Shown here in pieces: positions 33,891-46,020 of a DNA stretch of 64,000 nt. Source of the DNA: Scilla litardierei (Eukaryota > Streptophyta > Magnoliopsida > Asparagales > Asparagaceae); contig CM061142.1 of NCBI GenBank assembly GCA_030789695.1, positions 281,535,043-281,599,042 on the forward strand, in the 5' to 3' direction. Both the position numbers and the translations under genes were made by a program. How positions within the stretch are numbered: the first letter of the stretch is position 1; the number at the start of each line of letters is the position of its first letter. The notes under the pieces are model-generated. The model ran no database searches and was not told where the DNA came from. It saw only the letters and a list, made by a program, of their open reading frames with translations.

Positions 33891-36200
33891 TAATTGTGAT
33901 TAAGACCGATACTTATTCAATCTAAAGACATTTTATATTAAATCTGATATCTAGTCAATCTGATTCAGAAACTGCATGCAAACCTTTAGATTAATGCTGA
34001 TACATATTCAAATGGTGACCTTTCCAGAATGACCAACCCATTCTAATATACTGAAGTACGTACAGATACAGATCCAAACTGATACATATGCCTTTACTCT
34101 TACAAACTGATACATATGATTGCCTTCGTAGATGTTTGCAATGAAGTGGCACGTGATCTGCGTGCTTCCCCCTTCAACTTCTATGAGTTCATCGGGCGCC
34201 CATCTTCGTTGCGTTTATTAACGTCGTTGCCTATTTTCTGCCATCATCGGCTGGATATGAGTGTTAGGTCGTTGTAATCTGCAGTCAAGTATGTAGCCGT
34301 GTCAAACACAACGCCTGGAACGCCAATTCCCCTGTGGCGATGCACGAAACTGGCAATGCGCTCCACATATACGTTGCAGTTGCCGAATTTCTGTCCCGAT
34401 CTGCTCAAGATGATTGTCATACCAGATGTGTGCATTGACGTGGCACTTTGTCCTTTGTAGGAGACGCCGTGAATTGGAAAGTTGGCAGACCGTTTCGCTT
34501 ATTACCGTCATTGCTGTCGTCGTTGTAACCTGAAGTCAGGACAAAAGACATCGATTGGAACTCCGTTACCAGAGATGATGTAAAACAACAAAGGGTTGCA
34601 TAAGAAGTTGTGTTTGGGAGTGTAAGAGATCGGAAAGGATAGGATGGAGTGTCTGTGCGTCAAAGATGATGTATAGTGAAACGATGAAGGGTTTGACGGA
34701 GGAGATGGAGTGTATAAAGAGGAGATGGAGATGGATATGGAGCGTATAGCAAGACACGCAAAACAAATACATAGCCACAATTCATAATATGAGGGAATAA
34801 CAATCTTACATGGTACAACACCCAGCAGCTTTCCTGAAACATGTGAGACAGCATAGCCAATATCCCCCCAAAAGAATATGGTATGATCATCGTACACATT
34901 TTTCATAGTGCTGTTAGGGACAAATTTTCTTAACAACGCAGTTGCAACACCCCCCAGCATTGTCGGGGATGCTTGATTATAAATGGACGATAGCCCTTCG
35001 TTGCATAAGTTTCCAACATGAACCATTTACCTTTACGTGAAAAGAGTACTGGATGAATGCTATCGTCCATATCTATATCAAGCATGCACGAACAGCTGAA
35101 GGACTTATTATTTCTATACGGAGGTTGTGTGGGGAAATAAAGAAGATGATGATAGAAGAAAGTAGACGAAGTTGTGAGAAGATGAGTGCTCGTTGTCTGC
35201 CATTTATAGGGGAAATTGGACCAATCAAAATGAAGCGTATAAAAACTCCGTGATCCTACAGTAATGCAATGGATCTCGGGAATCAACATTTATACTCAAC
35301 GCGCAAACCGCGTAATTCCAACACGAAAATCACGTAATCCCAATTATTCTATCATGTGTATCAAAATAGGTTAATTACTCTCCGCGCAAAACAATGAAAC
35401 CCTACGGTTTTTCGCCTTGATCACATAATAGGAAATTTACTCCCAATAATACTACTCTCCACTAAGATTTTTTAATACATTTTATTCGACGCGCACACCA
35501 GGGTAAATAATACAGAAGCGAGTAACTATCATAATTGATTACCATGCAGAACACATAGAAAATGGGAATTGCTCAATGCGCACAACGCAGAACGCATGGC
35601 AGCGAATTGTATTGATGACACAGAAGTATAGTTAATGTGTGGCTACATCGAAGACCCCGTCATGCCACATAGGGGTTCTCATGAATATACAAAAGACTGC
35701 TCATGCATATACGACAGATTGATATCGGACATATGAAGAGACTCTTAATTGCGATGGGAGAGAATTGATGTGCTGGAGCGATTTGAAAGCTCTCAGGGAG
35801 ACCTTTTGACCCAAAAAATGACACTAATGTCCTCAAAAGCAAGAGCAACTGTGACCCAGTGGAGAACTTTGTGGCAGGTCACCCTCACTGGGAAAAAAAT
35901 GGTTGTGTACGGTGAGCAATTCTGAGGTTTGAGTGGTTTTGTGCTCTGAGCAATTCTGATTTTTGAGTGGTTGTGTGCGGTGAGCAATTCTGAGTTTGAG
36001 TGGTTCTGTGCGATGAGCAATTTTGAGTTTTGAGTGGATTTGTGCGCTGAGCAATTCTGAGTTTTGAGTGGTTTTGTGCGGTGAGCTTATTCTGAGTTTG
36101 AGTGGTTGTGTGCGATGAGTAATTCTGAGGTATGAGTGGTTTTGTAACCGCTTACTTAATTGCTCAACGCTGAGACATAATTGCTCAAAGCAAAGAAAGA
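33891..36200. repeat. Repeat unit U1 of the 32-46 kb family
   Basis: Landmarks in order: CAGATCCAAACTGATAC (about 34069), GATTATAAATGGACGATAGC (34976), CTACAGTAATGCAATGGATC (35255), CTACATCGAAGACCCCGTCA (35643). The same landmarks recur in the same order in later units. No coding domain recognised. The open frame at 34508-35026 (minus) is not conserved in other units. Confidence 0.7.
35908..36143. repeat. Short tandem repeat, about 40 bp
   Basis: Six to seven copies of GTGCGGTGAGCAATTCTGAG plus GTTTGAGTGGTT. The GTGAGCAATT half is one arm of the dispersed palindrome. Two further copies occur at about 42575-42635. Confidence 0.8.
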
Positions 36201-36958
36201 AAAGCCTTACCATGAAGTTTGAAAGGGGGCGAGACGCCCCCGTATTCGATCTCTCCTCACAAACCTAGGGCGTTAGGGACGATTTGCCTCTAGACACTCC
36301 TCCCCTCTCAAAAGAAACCTCCCGTTGGATAGGCCATCAGTTGATACCTGACCTCTCCTTCTCGATGAATTCTTCCTCTCACAGGCAGATCGCCGACGAG
36401 TTATTCCTCTTACACATGGAGCAGCCCGCCTTCCACTCCTCGACTTCCCTTGGAGAACTTACGCCAGGGGACTTAGGGCGGACCGCTCCTCCCCTCCAGC
36501 GCCTACTCTGTGACTGCCTCCACCACCGGGGGAGGCGTCGTAGCCCGCGGGGTGTCGGTCCAAATCACCGATGAAGGCATCGCCATGCCAATCACCCCAC
36601 TGTGCACCACCGTTCCCAGACAACGGGTCCCTCCATCCAATGGATTGCCTCCACTCATCGACCTCCCGTCCCGTATCCTGAAGTGGAACGAAACCCCAGC
36701 CCGCCATCCAACGGCCTGCCTTCCACTCCTCGACCTCTCGTCGTACATCCTGATGCAGTTTACAGTAAATTGGAACGAAACCCCAGACCGCCATCCAACG
36801 GCCTGCCTTCCACTCCTCGATCTCCTGTCGCACATCCTGATGCAGTTTATAGTAAAGTGGAACGGCACCCCAGCCCGCCATCCAACGGCCTGCCTTCAAC
36901 CACTGGCGTCTTTATCGACGTATTGTAAAGAACGCGAAAATGTCCCTCCAAGCAAGTT
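36200..36958. repeat. GC-rich insert with an 87-bp tandem repeat
   Basis: Composition changes sharply from the AT-rich surroundings. From 36685 a unit starting GGAACGAAACCCCAGCCCGC repeats with a period of exactly 87 (36685, 36772, 36859). Because 87 is 29 codons, open frames appear on both strands (36510-37019 plus, 36459-36899 minus), but neither shows a known domain. Probably a captured minisatellite; a repeated-peptide gene is not excluded. Confidence 0.65.
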
Positions 36959-38940
36959 GTTAAATTCCGTCTATGAGAAAATTAACTTGTTTACATGCAA
37001 ACGTTTAGATTATCTCTGATACATATTCAATCTGAAGACATTTTAGATTAAATCGGCTACATATTCAATCGAATTCAGAAACTGCTTGCAAAATTTTTAG
37101 ATTAAATCTCATACATATTCCAATTGATGACATTTTCAAAATGACCCAACCATTCAAATATATGGATGTACATACTGATACAGAACAAAACAAATTCATT
37201 ACCCTATGCTCTTTACAAACTGATACATATGATTGTCTTCGTAAGATGTTTGCAATGAAGGGGCTCTTTACGGGATAAATTGTCGGCGTGATCTGCGTGC
37301 TTCACCCTACAACGACGCCTGCAATGACGACACTCCTATCCTGCCTACAGTTGCCGAAAGTCGGCAACGACGTTAATTAACGCAACGAAGCGACCTTTTT
37401 CGGTGCGTTTATGGACGTGTTTGCCAACTTTCTGCCACCGTAGCCCGGATAGGAATGTCGTCATTGCAGGCGTCGTTGTACCCGGCTGTCAAGTATGACG
37501 CCGGTTCGAAGACACCAAAAAGAACTCCGATTTCCAAGAGGCGGTGAATATCAACACATGGTTGCATTATAAATAGAATGAGATTTTCATCTTCGAGATC
37601 GGAAAGGACAGTAGGAGGTGTTTGTGTGTCTTAGACGATGTATAGTACAAAGATGAAGGGGTTGGAGGAGGAGATAGAGTGTAAAGAGGAGATGGCCGTT
37701 CCACGTGCATGTGATTATAAATGGACGATAGCCCTTCGTTGCGTTTATTACCGTCGTTGCAGTTTCCAACATCAACCATTTATCTTTGCGTGAAAAAAGT
37801 TCTGGTTGAATTCTATCGTCCATTTCTATCTCAAGCATCACGCCCGAACAGTAGAAGACCATCTCATCTTTACACTCCATATCCATCTCCATCTCGTCCA
37901 TTTCTACCTCATGCATCATGCTCGAACATAAGAAGACCTTATTGTTTCCAGACGGAGGTTGTGTGGGCAAATAAAGAAGATGATGATAGAAGAAAGTAGA
38001 GGAAGTTGTGAGAAGATGAGGGCTCCTTGTCTACCATTTATAGGGGAATTGGACCAATCAATATGAAGAGTATAATAAGGAAACAAAATAGGTTAATTAC
38101 TCTCCACGCAAAACAAGGAAACGCAACGGTTTTTTGCCTTGATTAACAATGATGCCAATTGGAAAATTACTCCCAACAATACTAATATCCACTAATCCTT
38201 TTTAATACATTTTATTCGACGTGCACACCGTGCTAAATATTACATAAGTGAGTAACAAACTAACAATCATAATTTCTCACCGCACAAAACGCATGGAAAA
38301 TCGGAATTGCTCAAGGCGCACAACGCACAACGCATGGCAGCAAATTGTATTGGTTTATGAGGATGCGACAGAAATAGAGTTAATGTGTGGCTACATCGAA
38401 GACCCCGTCATGTTACAGGAGGGGTTCTCGTGAATATACAAAAGACTGTTCATCAATCTACAGCTGATTGATACCAGACATATGATTTTCCCAAGAATGT
38501 TTGACCGGTGGTAGGTGGGCTGGAAAAATTTATAGCCGCTTACATAATTGCACAATGCTCAGAACCAATTAATTTATGGTCGTTGTGTGCGGTGAGTAAA
38601 TTTTTAATGGTTTAAATAATTGCTCATAGCGAACAACAAGCAACGACAGGTGTACACGCTTTGAGCCGTTGTGCGCGTTGAGCAAATTTTTAATGGTTAA
38701 CATAATTGCGCAAAGCGCAGAACAAGCAAAGCCAGGTGTTCTCTTTGAGCATCTAAGGTATTTTATGGACAATTGTTTAACGCACAAAACCAGCAGAATT
38801 ATGACCGTTGTGCGTGTTAAGCTAAAGTTACGTCGATGACAAATTTGCTCAACGCCCCCACGGGAATAAATTTGCCCGTTTTACGCTTTGAGCATATTTG
38901 TGAGATGCTATAATTTTAATTCCAACTTTCACCATACTTA
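36959..38940. repeat. Repeat unit U2
   Basis: Landmarks CATACTGATACAGA (about 37170), GATTATAAATGGACGATAGC (37712) and CTACATCGAAGACCCCGTCA (38391). The CTACAGTAATGC landmark is missing, so this copy has an internal deletion relative to U1. Palindrome words recur at 38560-38900. Confidence 0.7.
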
Positions 38941-40990
38941 ATCTGAATCCCAATCAAGCATGCATGCAAACTTTTAGATTTAAGTCTTATTATATTTTTT
39001 CAATCTGAAAACATTGTAAATTAAACCAGATACTTATTCACTCTGACTCAGAAACTACATGCAAACTTTAAAATTAAATCTAATACTTATTCAAGCTGAA
39101 GACATATTCAATCAAATTCAGAAACTGCTTGCAAAATTTTGGATTAAATCTCATACATATGCCAATTGATGACATTTTCAAAATGACCCATCCATTCAAC
39201 TATATTGATGTACATACTGATACAGATCCAAACTGATTCATTAGCCTATGCTCTTACAAACTGATACATATGATTAAGCCTGGATGGCGGCCCTTGGTCA
39301 CATAGGTTGGTGGTGCATGGCTACCGTCCCTCCGAGGCACAAGCACTCCCTCCTGTTGTTTTCGATCTCTTGTCTCGCATCCAAATTGAAGAAGAAAATG
39401 AAGAAGAATCGCGTCGGAATACGGAAAGAGGTGAAATTCATGTAACCATTGATCCCGCGGTCATAGAATGCTTCATTGGATGCGAGCCCTTGCGGTGTAC
39501 ATCGTCCATGTTTACAGTTACCGTGCTCAGCATATTTCTCATGCAATCCGAAGGCATCTGCTGATCCCAATATTCTAGCGCTGAAGCTTCCGGGTCTGGA
39601 AAATCAAACATTTCATCCTGGTAACAAAACAGAATGCTTAATGCCATCATACATACATACGTAGTTTTGAATTATTCAGAGGAAATAATTAGCAAATTTG
39701 TACTTACTCCAATGACTAGATCCTCCAGGTTCGGGCAGCTATTCAGCAAGCATGACCTGATTGAAAACGTGGTTGTTGTGCAGGGTTGCACTCTGAGGGT
39801 GAGCTTTTTCATCTTCGGCAAGAGACATCGCAGAGTCACGGCCATGGTGGAAGGCGAAATCCTCACATCTGGAAACCCTTTTTCGGGTATGCCTGATTAT
39901 AAATGGACGAACAGCTCAATGAATGCTATCGTCCATATCTGATATCTATATCAAGCATGCACGAACAGCTGAAGGACTTACTGTTTCCATACGGAGGTTG
40001 TGTGGGCAAATAAAGAAGATGATGATGGAAGAAAGTAGATGAAGTTGTGAGAAGATGAGTGCTAATTGTCCGCCATTTATAGGGGAATTGGAGCAATCAA
40101 AATGAAGCGTATAATAAGTCCTTGATCCTACAGTAATGCAATGGATCTCAGGAATCAACAATTATTTACTCAACGTGCAAACCGCGTAATACCAACGCGA
40201 AAATCACGTAATCCCAATTATTTTAGCATCTGGATCAAAATAGGTTAATTACTCTCCGCGCAAAACAAGGAAACTCAACGATTTTTCGCCTTGATCAACA
40301 TTGATGCTAATAGGAAAATTACTCCCAACAATACTACTCTCCACTAAGATTTTTTAATACATTTTATTCGACACGCACCCAGGCTAAATAATACAGAAGA
40401 GAGTAACTATTATAATTAATCACCGCACAAAACGCATGGAAAACGGGAATTGCTCAATGCGCACAACGCACAACGCTCAATGAGGATGTGACTGCAGTAG
40501 TTTTATTGTGTGGCTACATCGAAGACCCTGTCAAGCTACAGAGGAGTGCTCGTGAATATACAAAATACTGCTCGTGAATCTACAGCTGATTGATACCAGA
40601 CATATGATATTCCCAAGAATGTTTGACCGGGCTGGAAAAATTTATAGCCGCTTACATAATTGCTCAACGCTCAGAACCAATAAATTTATGGCCGTTGTGC
40701 ACGGTGAGCAAATTTTTAATGGTTTAAATAATTGCTCAAAGCGCACAACAAGTAACGCCAGGTGTTCACTTTGAGCCGTTGTGCGCGTTGAGCAAATTTG
40801 TAATGATTAACATAATTGCGCAAAGCGCACAACATGCAGAATTATGCCGGTTGTGCGCGTTAAGCTAAAGTTGCGTCGATGACAAATTTGCTCAACGCCC
40901 CCACGGGAATAAATTTGCCCGTTTTGCGCTTTGAGCATATTTGTGAGATGCTATAATTTTAATTCCACTACGCGCTACCGCAGTGAATCA
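38941..40990. repeat. Repeat unit U3
   Basis: All four landmarks are present (about 39219, 39895, 40128, 40512) followed by palindrome pairs at 40655-40950. It carries an extra segment (39280-39870), shared with U4 and with the inverted repeat at 43.5 kb, that may be a gene fragment. Confidence 0.7.
39298..39866 (-). pseudogene. Possible F-box/LRR-type gene fragment
   Basis: Minus-strand frames read MKKLTLRVQPCTTTTFSIRS and LLNSCPNLEDLVIG (39866-39672), a leucine-rich pattern like the LRR part of plant F-box proteins, then a shifted piece at 39650-39438. No F-box is visible. Related but shorter copies occur near 41380-41530 and 43530-44070. If real, it was captured and amplified with the repeat unit. 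This is a weak, by-eye assignment. Confidence 0.25.
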
Positions 40991-42510
40991 ATCACATTCC
41001 AAATTTCATCATACTTAATCTGAATCCCAATCAAGCCTACATGCAAACTTTTAGATTTAAGTCTTATCATACTTGTTCAATCTGAAAAAATTGTAGATTA
41101 AACCGGATATTTATTCACTCCGACTCAGAAACTGCATGCAAACTTTTATATTAAATCTGATACTTATTCAATCTGAAGACATATTCAATCGAATTCAGAA
41201 ACTGCTTGCAAAATTTTAGATTAAATCTCATACATATTCAAATTGATGACATTTTCAAAATGACCCAGCCATTCAAATATATTGATGTACATACTGATAC
41301 AGATCCAAACTGAGTCATTAGCCTATGCTCTTACAAACTGATACATATGATTAAGCCCGGATTGCAGCCCTTGGTCACATAGGTTAGCGGTGCATGGCTA
41401 CCGTCCCTCTGAGGCACAAGCACTCCCTCCTGTTGTTTTCGATCTCTTGGCTCGCATCCAAATTGATGAAGAAAATGAAGACGAATCACATGGGAATATG
41501 GAATATGGTGAAATTCCTGTAACTATTGATCCAGAGGTCATATAATGCTTCGTTGGATGCGAGCCCTTGCGCCCCCCTTTGTTCCAGGTTCAAAAATCCA
41601 TGTTTTTTTAACTTACTGAAGTGAGACTTCAATAAGTTAAAAAAACATGGATTTTTGAACCTGGAACAAAGGGGGGCGCAAGGGCTCGCATCCAATGAAG
41701 CATTCGATAACCTCTGGATCAATAGTTACAGGAATTTCGATACTTCCTGGGCCCGAGGACGTTGTTCGTGCTACAATCTTGAAGGGTATTCCGAAGGAGC
41801 GGAGAAAGTTCGATGATCTTAGGAAGGATGAGATGATCCTCGCTCACTAAAAGCAAAAAAATTAACTGTGATCGTTACCTTTCAACAAAAAACAAGGACG
41901 CGTAGATCAATCGATTGCATAACTGCAAGCAAACTCGATCGGACAGATGTAGATGGATCTAGGGTTAGGGTTTAGTTCAGAATTTGGGCGAAGCAAGGGA
42001 GATGAAAAAAATTAGTCATCAGTTAAAATCTTGGGGGAGGCGACCATAACCATCTATAACCATCTAGTTACCTCAGGCGACCATCTTCGTTGCATTTATT
42101 AACATCGTTGCTGACTGTCGGCAACCGTGAAACATGATAGGAGTGTCGTCATTGCACGCGTCGTTGTAACCGACTGTCAAGTATGTATCATACTTGACAC
42201 AATCATCTGGTGATGTCCCCCTGACCAGTACTTCTTGGGCGGCTGACCTGGGTGCCCTGTGTCGGGGACGGGCATGGTGGAAGGCAAAATCCTCACATCT
42301 GGAAACCCTTTTTCGGGCATGCCTGATTATAAATGGACGAACTGCTGAATGAATGCTATCGTCCAAATCTATATCAAGCATGCACGAACAGCTGAAGGAC
42401 TTACTGTTTCCATACGGAGGTTGTGTGGGCAAATAAAGAAGAAGATGATGGAAGAAAGTAGATGAAGTTGTGAGAAGATGAGTGCTTGTTGTCCGCCATT
42501 TATAGGGAAA
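40991..42510. repeat. Repeat unit U4, interrupted
   Basis: Landmarks at about 41299 and 42326. Between them lie the 39.3-kb-type segment, a near-perfect 227-bp palindrome (41511-41737) and about 500 bases of unique sequence. The right part is cut by a Helitron end at 42511. Confidence 0.6.
41511..41737. repeat. Near-perfect 227-bp palindrome
   Basis: Arms begin AAATTCCTGTAACTATTGAT on each strand, run through GAGCCCTTGCGCCCCCC and AAAATCCATGTTTTTTTAAC, and meet near 41624 with almost no loop (centre CTGAAGTGAGACTTCAA). Only a few mismatches were seen. The outer parts match 39420-39490 in U3, which is not palindromic, so the inverted copy arose within U4. A transcript would form a long hairpin of the kind processed to small RNAs. 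Confidence 0.9.
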
Positions 42511-42660
42511 CTAGAAATAACCCGTGCACAAAGTGCACGGCGCGGAAAAAACCCGTGCATAACCCGGACAATCCTGGGTGGTTGTGCGTAGTGAGCAATT
42601 CTGAGTTTTGGGTGGTTGTGCGCGGTGAGCAATTCTGAGCTTGTTTTATGGGTGGGAGCG
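42511..42660 (-). mobile_element. Helitron 3' terminus (minus strand), 5' end not found
   Basis: On the minus strand the hairpin CCGTGCACTTTGTGCACGG is followed by GTTATTTCTAG and host T, the standard plant Helitron 3' end. The 5' TC end could not be fixed; the right limit is arbitrary. It interrupts the CCATTTATAGGGGAAATTGG segment found intact in U1 and U3. Confidence 0.6.
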
Positions 42661-42769
42661 ACAAACACATAAATAAGAGGAAAGGGGGGTTATTTTTTTG
42701 GGGTTTTTCCCAGTCAACTTAAACACGCACAACCAACAGAATTATGCCCGATGTGCGCGTTTAGCTAAA

Positions 42770-44069
42770 GTTTAGATTAAATATCATACATATTTCAATT
42801 GATGACATTTTGAAAATGACCCAGCCATTCAAATATATTGATGTACATACTGATACAGATCCAAACAGATTGATTAGCCTATGCTCTTACAAACTGAAAC
42901 ATATGATTGTCGGTGTGATCTGCGTGCTTCCCCGTCAACTTCCGCGAGTTCATCGGGTGACCATCTTCGTTCCGTTTATTACCGTCGTTGCCGATTTTCT
43001 GCCATCATCGGCTGGATATGAGTGTAGTCATAGCATGCGTCGTTGTAACCTGTAGTCAGGTATGTAGCCGTTTCAAAGACACCGAGAGGAACTCCAATTC
43101 ACATGAGGCGTCGAACAACACCAAATGGTTGCATAACAAATAGAATGAGCTTTTTATCTTTGCGATCGGAAAGGACATGAGGGAGTGGTTGTGTGTCATA
43201 GACGAGGTATAATGAAGTGATGAAGGGTTTGATGGTTTGGATGGAGTTTATAAAGAGGAGATGGATATGGAGTGTATAGTCGAGGAGTGGAAGGCGAAAT
43301 GCTCACATATGGAAGACATTTATCGGACATGCTTGATTATAAATGGACGATAGCCCTTCGTTGCATTTATTACCCCCATTGTGTAAGTTTCCAACATCAA
43401 CCATTTAGCTTTACGAGAAAAGAGAACTGGTTGAATTCCATCGTCCATTTCTATCACAAGCATCAGGCATTAGGGCTCGCTGTAGTATAACGGAGTATAC
43501 TCATCAATTTGAATGGTCAATTTCACACTAAATGGACCGTGAATGCCCTGGAGAAGCGTATGAAATCGGAGGACTACAAGCTGATGCTGTCGCTTCCCAA
43601 ATATGCTCTTCTGCCTGGTCTGCGAAGAGAATAATGGCCCCCCTGGCATTTGCACCCTTGATGGCTTCCCTGTGTCACATATGTTGGCGGTGCATGGCTA
43701 CTGTCCCTCTGAGGCACAAGCACTCCCTCCTGTTCTTTTCGATCTCTTGGCTCACAGCCAAAATTGGAAATCTGCAGGAGGAAAGGGACAATTATGATCT
43801 GCTTCATCCACAGTCAGATTTGGCCAATTTGGCTGCGAGCCAAGAGATCGAAAAGAACAGGAGGGAGTGCTTGTGCCTAAGAGAGACGATAGCCATGCAC
43901 CGCCAACCTAATTGACCTAGGGCAGCCAACCAGGGCGCAAAGGCCAGGGGGGCCATTCTTCTCTTTGCAGACCAGGGAGAGAAGCATATTTGGGAGGCGA
44001 CATCATCAGCTTGTAGTCCTCCGATTTCATACGCTTCTCCAGGGCTTTCACGGCATTCACGGTCCATTT
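42770..44069. repeat. Repeat unit U5 with a large inverted repeat
   Basis: Landmarks at about 42854 and 43334; then the inverted repeat at 43530-44070 replaces the usual middle part. Confidence 0.6.
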
Positions 44070-44070
44070 A
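43530..44070. repeat. Inverted repeat, arms of about 240 bp
   Basis: Left arm 43530-43768 begins AAATGGACCGTGAATGCCCT; right arm about 43824-44070 ends with its complement (CGGCATTCACGGTCCATTTA). The arms keep a similar open frame on opposite strands (43532-43915 plus, 44067-43804 minus; both with PGEAYEIGGLQAD and ISWL). Arms differ by scattered substitutions and small indels. The spacer is about 55 bases. Confidence 0.88.
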
Positions 44071-46020
44071 TCCTATAGTAATGCAAGGGATCTCGGGAAT
44101 GAACATCTTATTTACTCAACGCGTAATCCCATCAAGAAAAACGCGTAATCCCAAGTATTTTAGGCTCAGCTGAAAAAGAGGCAAATTACTCTCCGCACAC
44201 GACAAGGAAACGGAACCGGTTTGCGCCTTGAATTGAATTTATGCTATTACGAAAATTACTCTCCGTCAAAAACTCATAAAATTCGTTATTTTCCAGCGCA
44301 ACAAAAACAATCAATTTTTTTCCGTTGTGCGTGCGGATTAATTGGTTCCATTATAAGCCCTTGTGTGTACTGTGGAGTCCTCAGATGTGAGACCGTTTGT
44401 GTACAGCGGATGGATATTGATTCACACTAGGACTTTTAACCACCGAGCACGACGCGCACAACGGCTAATTGATTTCAGCCCTTCATTGCATTTATTACCG
44501 ACATAGCGTCAGTTTCCAACATCAACCATTTACTTTACGTGAAAAGACTACTGGATGAATGCTATCGTCCATATCTTTATCAAGCATGCACGAACAGTAG
44601 AAGAACTTATTGTTTCCAGACGGTGGTTGTGTGCGCAAATTAAGAAGAAGATTTATAATGGGAAGTAGAGGAAGTTGTGAGAAGATGAGGGCTCGTTATA
44701 AGCCACTTAGGAATTTGACCAATAAAAATGAAGAGTATACTAAGTCCGTGATCCTACAGTAATGCAATGGATCTCGGGAATCAACATTTATTTACTCAAC
44801 ATGCACACCGCGTAATACCAACGTGAAAATCGCGTAATCCTAATTATTCTATCATTTGTATCAAAATAGGTTAATTATTCTCCGCTCAAAACAAGGAAAC
44901 TCAACGGCTTTTCGCTATGATCAACATTGATGTCAATTGGAAAATTACTCCCAACAATACTAATCTCCACTAATATTTTTTCATACATTTTATTCAACGC
45001 GCACACCATGCTAAATAATACAGAAGCGAGTAACAATCTTAAATGCTCACCGCGCAAAACGCATGGAAAATCGGAATTGCCAAGGTGCACAACACACAAT
45101 GCATGGCAGCGAATGGTATTGGTTTATGAGGATGAGACGGCAGTAGAGTTCTACACTTCTACTGTGTGGCTACATCGAAGACCCCGTCATGCTACGGAGG
45201 GGTGCTCGTGAATATACAAAATACTGCTCGTGAATCTACAACAGATTGATACCAGACATATGATTTTCCCAAGAATGTTTGACCGTTGGGAAGCGAGTTG
45301 GAAAAATTTATAGCCGCTTACATAATTGCTCAACGCTTAGTACCAACAAATTTATGTCCGTTGTGCGCGTTGAGCAAATTTATAATGGTTAACATAATTG
45401 AGCAAAGCGCACAACAAGCACAGCCAGAGCCAGGTGTTCGCTTTGAGCATCTAAGGTATTTTATGAACAATTATTTAATGCGCACAACAAGCAAAATTCT
45501 ACCCGTTGTGAGCGTTAAGCTGATGTTGCTTCGATGACAAATTTTCTCAACGCGACCACGGGAATAAATTTGCCCGTTTTGCGCTTTGAGCATATTTGTG
45601 AGATGCTATAATTTTAATTCCAACTTTCATCATACTTAATCTGAATCCCAATCAAGCCTACATGCAAACTTTTAGATTTAAGTCTTATTATACTTGTTCA
45701 ATCTGAAAACATTGTAGATTAAACCGGATGCTTATTCACTCTGACTCAGAAACTACATGCAAATTTTTATATTAAATCTGATACTTATTCAATCTGAAGA
45801 CATATTCAATCGAATTCAGAAACTACTTGTAAAATTTTAGATTAAATCTCATACATATTCATATTGATGACATTTTCAAAATGACCCAGCCATTCAAATA
45901 TATTGATGTACATACTGATACAGATCCAAACTGATCCATTAGCCTATGCTCTTACAAACTGATACATATGATTGTCTACGTAGATGTTTGCAATGAAGGG
46001 CTCGCTGTAGGATAACTGAC
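44070..46020. repeat. Repeat unit U6
   Basis: Contains two CTACAGTAATGCAA-type landmarks (about 44072 and 44753), CTACATCGAAGACCCCGTCA (45170), palindrome pairs at 45320-45600 and the trailing CAGATCCAAACTGATCC (45920). The doubled first landmark suggests two fused partial units. Confidence 0.65.
44408..44472 (+). repeat. Single diverged monomer of the 48-57 kb satellite
   Basis: GGATGGATATTGATTCACAC, then TAGGACTTTTAACCACCG, GCACGACGCGCACAACGG and CTAATTG align along their whole length with satellite monomers (GGATGGAAATTGCTTCACAC, TAGGCGTTTTAACCCCCG, ...). It has CAACGG as in the dispersed palindromes, not CGACGG as in the satellite, so it is intermediate. No second copy is adjacent. Confidence 0.75.

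Noticed and set aside
34508..35026. 172-codon minus-strand frame
   Set aside because: Not conserved in the matching parts of other repeat units, low-complexity serine-rich middle, no domain.
34860..35030. Copia-like words (FFWGDIGYAVSHV) on the minus strand
   Set aside because: Too short and not followed by further pol motifs in any frame.
36459..37019. Repeated-peptide gene on either strand
   Set aside because: Kept only as a finding: both strands are open because the period is a multiple of three, and nothing favours one strand.
32601..46020. tRNA, rRNA or snRNA gene
   Set aside because: Stem-forming sequences are perfect palindromes, not cloverleaf or snRNA folds; no A/B box or conserved RNA core was seen.
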